From: Bdellovibrionales bacterium
GTDB lineage: Bacteria; Bdellovibrionota; JAFGOL01
Length of the DNA stretch: 11,445 nt
NCBI GenBank assembly: GCA_022710165.1
Contig: JAKLHL010000032.1
Location: 1 to 11,445, forward strand
Direction of reading: 5' to 3'
The notes under the pieces were generated by a model. It was given only the letters and a program-made list of their open reading frames with translations, was not told where the DNA came from and did not search any database. The first letter of the stretch is position 1. The number at the start of each line of letters is the position of its first letter. Shown here piece after piece: positions 8,129 to 11,445 of the stretch. The position numbers were made by a program, and so were the translations under genes.

Positions 8129-9481
8129 TTAAGAGTTTTTCAGGTCGTTTATAATGTATTCTATATCTTTCTTTAATTTAAGATCATTTTTCTTCATGTC
8201 TTCTATTTTTTCACATGCATGCAGGATTGTTGAGTGGTTCTTCTTTTTGAATATCCTTGCTATTTCAGACATTGGTTTGTTAGTTAATTGTTTTGCTATA
8301 TATATGGATACGTGCCTTGGCAGGATCAACTCTTTTTTCCTATCTGTCCCATATATATCGGAGGCACTTACTTGATAATGATTTGCAACCCTTTTTATTA
8401 TACGGTTTATATCTATAGCTGTTTTTTCTTTTACTTCTAATTTTTTATCATAGTAGATGTAATCTATGAAATCCGGGGTTATTTCTGTATTGGCGAAAGA
8501 CGAGAATGCCCCTATGCTTGTAACCGCCCCCTCTAATTCTCTGATACTTCCAGTAAATAGTTCAGCTATCCTAACAGCTGCTTTTGGAGAGATCGGTATA
8601 TTGGCCATTTGAGCCCTGGAGCTTACTATGGCTATTCTTGTTTCTAATTCTGGTATTTTTATGTCACAAATAAGACCAGAAGAGAACCTGGTCTTTAATC
8701 TGGTGTCTAGTCCGGTTATCTCATCAGGGAACTTGTCTGAAGCTATTACCACCTGTTTGTTGTGGTCTTGGAGGAAAGCGATGGTGTGGAAAAATTCTTC
8801 TTGGAATTTACCCTTGCCCTCTATTCCGGCGATGAACTGTATGTCATCTATAAGTATAACATCGTAACTTTCTCTAAATTTCTTTCTAAAATCCTCTATC
8901 ATTCCGGTCCTTATAGCCTTGACGTATTCGTTGAGGAATTTCTCGCCATTTGTGTACAGAACGTTTGTGCTAGGAGAATATTGCGATACGTAGTTGCCTA
9001 TTGCATGCAAGAGATGTGTCTTGCCAAGTCCTGAGCGTCCAAATATGAAAAGAGGATTATATGATTTTGATGGTCTGGCAGCCACAGAGAGGCAAGATGC
9101 ATATGCGAATTGATTGTTGCTGCCGACAACAAAGTTCTCAAACGTAAACCTTGGTATGAAGTTACTTTGGTTCTTGGTCTTTTGACGCAGTTCTATTATG
9201 GGCTTTGTGTTCTTGAGGTCTTTGTCGTCCACTTTCTTTATACATATCTCGATAGTTGTCTTGCAGAACATTATTTGGTCCATTATCTCTATTATGTCGC
9301 CAGACAGCTTGGACAGCTGTTCTTTTACAAGCAGATTTGGGACATCAACCGTTACAGTGTTGTTTGATGGGTTGTATTTAGCAGCGGTTATGCTTGTCCA
9401 CTGTTTAAAAATGGAATTCCCCGTTTTTAAGCTCAGTGAGTTTAAAACCTCTGGCCAGAAATGGATACCCTCGAGAGTCAT
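8129..9481 (-). CDS. dnaA: Chromosomal replication initiator protein DnaA
   Basis: DnaA is the AAA+ ATPase that binds boxes at oriC, opens the duplex and brings in the helicase. It has 450 residues. Domain I covers about 1-75 and a short linker about 76-107. Domain III opens with RFTFENFVVGSNNQFA and has Walker A GRSGLGKT at 148-155, Walker B ILIDDIQF with Asp212-Asp213, an arginine finger at Arg265 (RLKTRF) and sensor-2 GSIRELEGA. Domain IV carries ILPRHVSIYIAKQL and the DnaA signature KKNHSTILHA. Two oddities are visible: the signature has Asn415 where most DnaA proteins have Asp (E. coli Asp433), and Walker A has Arg149 where Gly is usual. The ATG at 9481 has AGGGG 11 bases upstream and gives the expected N-terminus. 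It reads toward the candidate origin, so it may lie head-on to replication. Confidence 0.97.
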   Translation of the reverse strand: MTLEGIHFWPEVLNSLSLKTGNSIFKQWTSITAAKYNPSNNTVTVDVPNLLVKEQLSKLSGDIIEIMDQIMFCKTTIEICIKKVDDKDLKNTKPIIELRQKTKNQSNFIPRFTFENFVVGSNNQFAYASCLSVAARPSKSYNPLFIFGRSGLGKTHLLHAIGNYVSQYSPSTNVLYTNGEKFLNEYVKAIRTGMIEDFRKKFRESYDVILIDDIQFIAGIEGKGKFQEEFFHTIAFLQDHNKQVVIASDKFPDEITGLDTRLKTRFSSGLICDIKIPELETRIAIVSSRAQMANIPISPKAAVRIAELFTGSIRELEGAVTSIGAFSSFANTEITPDFIDYIYYDKKLEVKEKTAIDINRIIKRVANHYQVSASDIYGTDRKKELILPRHVSIYIAKQLTNKPMSEIARIFKKKNHSTILHACEKIEDMKKNDLKLKKDIEYIINDLKNS

Positions 9482-9613
9482 GTTTAGCTTAGCCCCTACT
9501 AATTATTTGAACCGGAGCTAGTTTAATAGCAAAATTTTATGGTTGACACAACTTAAAATTGAATATTATCTAAGGCTTAATTTATTGCATACTATCTATC
9601 GGGAGATATATTT
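9482..9613. promoter_or_regulatory. Divergent dnaA / rpmH control region
   Basis: These 132 AT-rich bases separate two diverging genes, so they must hold promoters in both directions. No TTATCCACA or TTATCAACA box is visible, so the origin boxes lie on the other side of dnaA. On the minus strand only poor matches appear for a dnaA promoter, for example TTGTGT followed 17 bases later by TATTAA. Confidence 0.6.
9543..9569 (+). promoter_or_regulatory. Possible sigma-70-type promoter for rpmH
   Basis: A perfect -35 hexamer TTGACA lies at 9543-9548 and TATTAT, one mismatch from TATAAT, lies at 9564-9569. The 15-base spacer is shorter than the ideal 17, which lowers confidence. The position, about 45 bases before the rpmH start, is reasonable for a promoter of the rpmH-rnpA-yidD-yidC cluster. 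Confidence 0.4.
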
Positions 9614-9763
9614 ATGAAGAGGACTTATCAGCCACACAAGAAAAGAAAAAAAAGGACCCATGGCTTTCTTTCAAAAATGGAAACGACCGGCGGAAGAAAG
9701 GTTCTTAAGAAGAGAAGGGCCAAGGGCAGAAAGCGCATATCTATAAAAGTAAGTGGTAAGTAG
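9614..9763 (+). CDS. rpmH: 50S ribosomal protein L34
   Basis: This small basic protein of the large ribosomal subunit has 49 residues, normal for L34. It begins MKRTYQPHKKRKKRTHGFL and continues through a Lys/Arg-rich middle to GRKRISIKVSGK; the RTYQP opening and HGFL are hallmarks of the family. A GGAG Shine-Dalgarno lies 8 bases before the ATG. As in most bacteria it precedes rnpA. Here the two genes overlap by 11 bases, because the rnpA GTG lies inside the final rpmH codons. Confidence 0.96.
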   Translation: MKRTYQPHKKRKKRTHGFLSKMETTGGRKVLKKRRAKGRKRISIKVSGK

Positions 9764-10100
9764 TCGAAAAAAGGATAGAAACCTTAAACGTGAAAGCAAA
9801 CTTCACGAGAGGGTTGTTTCTGGCCGTTTTGTAGCTGCTTGGGCTTTTCATGATGAGAGCTATGGGCTGTTCTTTGCCCTAAGCTCCAAAAGTGCTAACA
9901 CGGTCTTGAGGAACAGGATAAAAAGGGTTTTTAGGGAGATTACAAGGAAGAACATTTTTTCTTTTTTGGACAAAGGACAGAAAGAAAAAATGTCCCTTTG
10001 TCTTATATCAAAGAAAGGTGTTAAGTTTTCTGAGTTCGATCAAAGTTTGAGGGATGAGCTTGAGAGGATTTCTTCTTATATTGTTGAAAGGATCAGATAG
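9753..10100 (+). CDS. rnpA: Ribonuclease P protein component
   Basis: RnpA is the protein cofactor of RNase P, which helps the catalytic RNA bind and process the 5' leader of pre-tRNA. It has 115 residues, typical of the family. The diagnostic motif RNRIKRVFRE is at 53-62, following FFALSSKSANTVL, which corresponds to the usual strand before the RNR helix. The N-terminal third is divergent from the common RLRKxxDF opening, though basic (RKKDRNLKRESKL). The start is GTG at 9753; no other standard start codon precedes the conserved region in this frame. No clear Shine-Dalgarno is visible, so translation is probably coupled to rpmH, whose stop codon lies inside this gene. Confidence 0.92.
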   Translation: MVSSRKKDRNLKRESKLHERVVSGRFVAAWAFHDESYGLFFALSSKSANTVLRNRIKRVFREITRKNIFSFLDKGQKEKMSLCLISKKGVKFSEFDQSLRDELERISSYIVERIR

Positions 10101-10314
10101 GCTTTTGTCCTTTATTGCAGTTTACCTAATAAAGGTTTATAAGGCGGTGTTGTCGCCGGTTTTTGGGACCAAGTGTAGGTTCTATCCATCTTGTTCTCAA
10201 TATGGTCTTGAGGCGATAAGAAAGTACGGGTTTTTCTACGGTGTTCCGGTGCTTTTGTCACGGCTCGTCAGATGCAATCCGCTTAATGATGGTGGTTACG
10301 ATCCTTTAAAATAG
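10054..10314 (+). CDS. yidD: Membrane protein insertion efficiency factor YidD
   Basis: YidD is a small protein at the inner membrane that assists YidC-dependent membrane protein insertion. The family core is clear: CRFYPSCSQYGLEAI, then RCNPLNDGGYDP near the C-terminus, with an amphipathic N-terminal helix (IAVYLIKVYKAVLSP). From the ATG at 10054 it has 86 residues and overlaps rnpA by 47 bases. An alternative TTG start at 10105, 4 bases after the rnpA stop, gives about 69 residues beginning MSFIAVYLIKVYKAVLSP, which matches the usual YidD N-terminus better. The ATG has GAGG only one base away, too close for a good ribosome site, so I think the TTG is at least as likely. The stop overlaps the yidC Shine-Dalgarno. 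Confidence 0.9.
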   Translation: MSLRGFLLILLKGSDRLLSFIAVYLIKVYKAVLSPVFGTKCRFYPSCSQYGLEAIRKYGFFYGVPVLLSRLVRCNPLNDGGYDPLK

Positions 10315-10326
10315 GAGAGTGTTAAT

Positions 10327-11445
10327 ATGGAAAAAAAGATGTTCTTAGCGTTGGCTTTAAGCATGGCGGTACTTATAGCATGGCCGTTCATGTTTAATAA
10401 TAAGGACAAAAAAGCGACAAACGGTGTCAGCTCTGTTGAAACCAAGCCAGATACTAAAGAGGCTGTAAGAACAAAAAAAGACACAGAACAAGCTCAAGCA
10501 AAGCTTGGTTCCATAGCAGGGGGCCAAACCTACTTCATAGAGAACTCCTTCATCAAAATAGGGGTTAGCTCAAAAGGGGCGGTAATAACTCAGGTCATAT
10601 TCAGGGATTATAAAGATGACAAGAAAGAGTTCATAAGGTTTTTCGGCACTGACGTAGAAAAACGCGGGGCTTTTTATATTCACGGCCTTGAGAACACAAC
10701 GTTTAATGTAAAGATCCTGGATCAAGCAACGATAGAACTTTATGACGGCAAAGGTAACAGCGTTAATTATGCGCTTAGCAAAGACTCTTATACCATTGAC
10801 CTGTCTATAAAGAAGGCTTCAGAAAAAAGCCCATCACAGTTCAGCCTCTATTCAAAAACAATAGAGCCTGAAGACAAAAATTATGGTCTTTCAAAAGATC
10901 CCGACAAGAGGAACAAGGGGATGCTTTTATATTCAGCTTTGCAGGAAAAGATCACAAAGACGGATATTTCAAGTGTCATTGACAAGGGTGCTGTTTACTT
11001 TAACGAGAGTTTTAGATGGCTGGCTTTGTCTGACCGGTATTTCATGATGGCGGTCCTGGATAAGAACAATTCTTTGTCTGACGTATCTGCCAAGTGCATT
11101 AGCGGCGGGAACTGCACCATAGATTTTTCTGTTAAAGGGATGACCCCTGGTGTTTTCAATGTTTCGCTTTTTGCCGGCCCCAAGGATGTCACATACATGA
11201 GGAACATGGATACCACCCTGGCTGGCGCAATAGACTACGGCTGGCTATCTTTTATGTCCGTTCCAATGCTTGAGCTGATGAGATTCTTCTATGGGATCAT
11301 ACCGAACTATGGTGTTGCCATATTAATCCTTACTTTACTTGTTAGGTTGTTGATGTTCCCTCTACAACACAAAGCCATGAAATCAATGAAGAGGATGCAA
11401 GACCTTCAACCCCACCTAAAGGGGATCCAAGAGAAGTATAAGAAC
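10327..11445 (+). CDS. yidC: Membrane protein insertase YidC, partial (C-terminus beyond the right edge)
   Basis: YidC inserts and folds inner-membrane proteins, alone or with SecYEG. The first 373 residues are present. A transmembrane segment lies at about 5-22, followed by a Lys/Asp/Glu/Ala-rich linker. A beta-rich periplasmic domain of about 230 residues comes next, the form found in Gram-negative bacteria. The first helix of the conserved core follows at about 330-345, in LILTLLVRLLMFPLQ. Arg340 in that helix corresponds to the groove arginine of YidC that receives substrates. The visible end, KRMQDLQPHLKGIQEKY, is the start of the cytoplasmic hairpin. AGGAG lies 9 bases before the ATG and overlaps the yidD stop, so yidD and yidC are probably co-translated. 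The remaining core helices lie outside the window. Confidence 0.95.
   Translation, partial: MEKKMFLALALSMAVLIAWPFMFNNKDKKATNGVSSVETKPDTKEAVRTKKDTEQAQAKLGSIAGGQTYFIENSFIKIGVSSKGAVITQVIFRDYKDDKKEFIRFFGTDVEKRGAFYIHGLENTTFNVKILDQATIELYDGKGNSVNYALSKDSYTIDLSIKKASEKSPSQFSLYSKTIEPEDKNYGLSKDPDKRNKGMLLYSALQEKITKTDISSVIDKGAVYFNESFRWLALSDRYFMMAVLDKNNSLSDVSAKCISGGNCTIDFSVKGMTPGVFNVSLFAGPKDVTYMRNMDTTLAGAIDYGWLSFMSVPMLELMRFFYGIIPNYGVAILILTLLVRLLMFPLQHKAMKSMKRMQDLQPHLKGIQEKYKN

Noticed and set aside
10296..10484. A 62-residue minus-strand frame across the yidD-yidC junction
   Set aside because: It lies antisense to the yidC start and its signal region, has no ribosome site, and its hydrophobicity mirrors the yidC transmembrane segment.
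1..11445. A previously undescribed multi-gene system, mobile element, CRISPR array or structural RNA gene
   Set aside because: Every long open frame is accounted for by conserved origin-region genes. No direct-repeat array, transposase, integrase motif or tRNA-like fold was noticed. By-eye search cannot exclude a small RNA.

Overview
This window is the chromosomal replication-origin neighbourhood of a Gram-negative bacterium of moderate to low GC. Nine genes are visible. Six lie on the minus strand: dnaA, dnaN, recF, gyrB, gyrA and a partial TPR-repeat lipoprotein. They read right to left, and the lipoprotein runs off the left edge. On the plus strand, divergent from dnaA, are rpmH, rnpA, yidD and the start of yidC. 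A diderm cell is inferred from three things: YidC has a long periplasmic domain after its first membrane segment, GyrB is about 805 residues with the insert of the E. coli-type protein, and a lipoprotein with a clear lipobox follows gyrA. The dnaA-dnaN-recF-gyrB-gyrA order beside rpmH-rnpA-yidD-yidC is an old arrangement kept in many phyla. From memory a similar order occurs in Desulfobacterota such as Geobacter, but the lineage is only a guess.

Layout, left to right: 1-735 partial TPR lipoprotein (-); 728-3199 gyrA (-); 3215-5632 gyrB (-); 5622-6698 recF (-); 6706-7818 dnaN (-); 7819-8128 non-coding candidate oriC; 8129-9481 dnaA (-); 9482-9613 divergent control region; 9614-9763 rpmH (+); 9753-10100 rnpA (+); 10054-10314 yidD (+); 10327 to the right edge yidC (+). 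The minus-strand genes from dnaN onward are tightly packed, with gaps or overlaps of at most 15 bases and no terminator-like structure noticed between them.

The genes form two working groups. The minus-strand group starts replication (DnaA), tethers the polymerase (DnaN), repairs gaps (RecF) and manages supercoiling (GyrA/GyrB). The plus-strand group supplies ribosomal protein L34, the RNase P protein subunit and the YidD/YidC membrane-insertion pair.

The most informative part is the 310-base dnaA-dnaN gap. It holds three copies of a DnaA-box variant, TTAT(C/G)AACA, beside a stretch with about 10% G+C, and strand composition changes there. I see no mobile element, CRISPR array, tRNA, rRNA or defence-type locus, and no convincing undescribed system. 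The points worth following up are the variant DnaA box paired with a changed residue in the DnaA recognition motif, the apparent head-on position of dnaA, and the overlapping starts in the rpmH-rnpA-yidD cluster.
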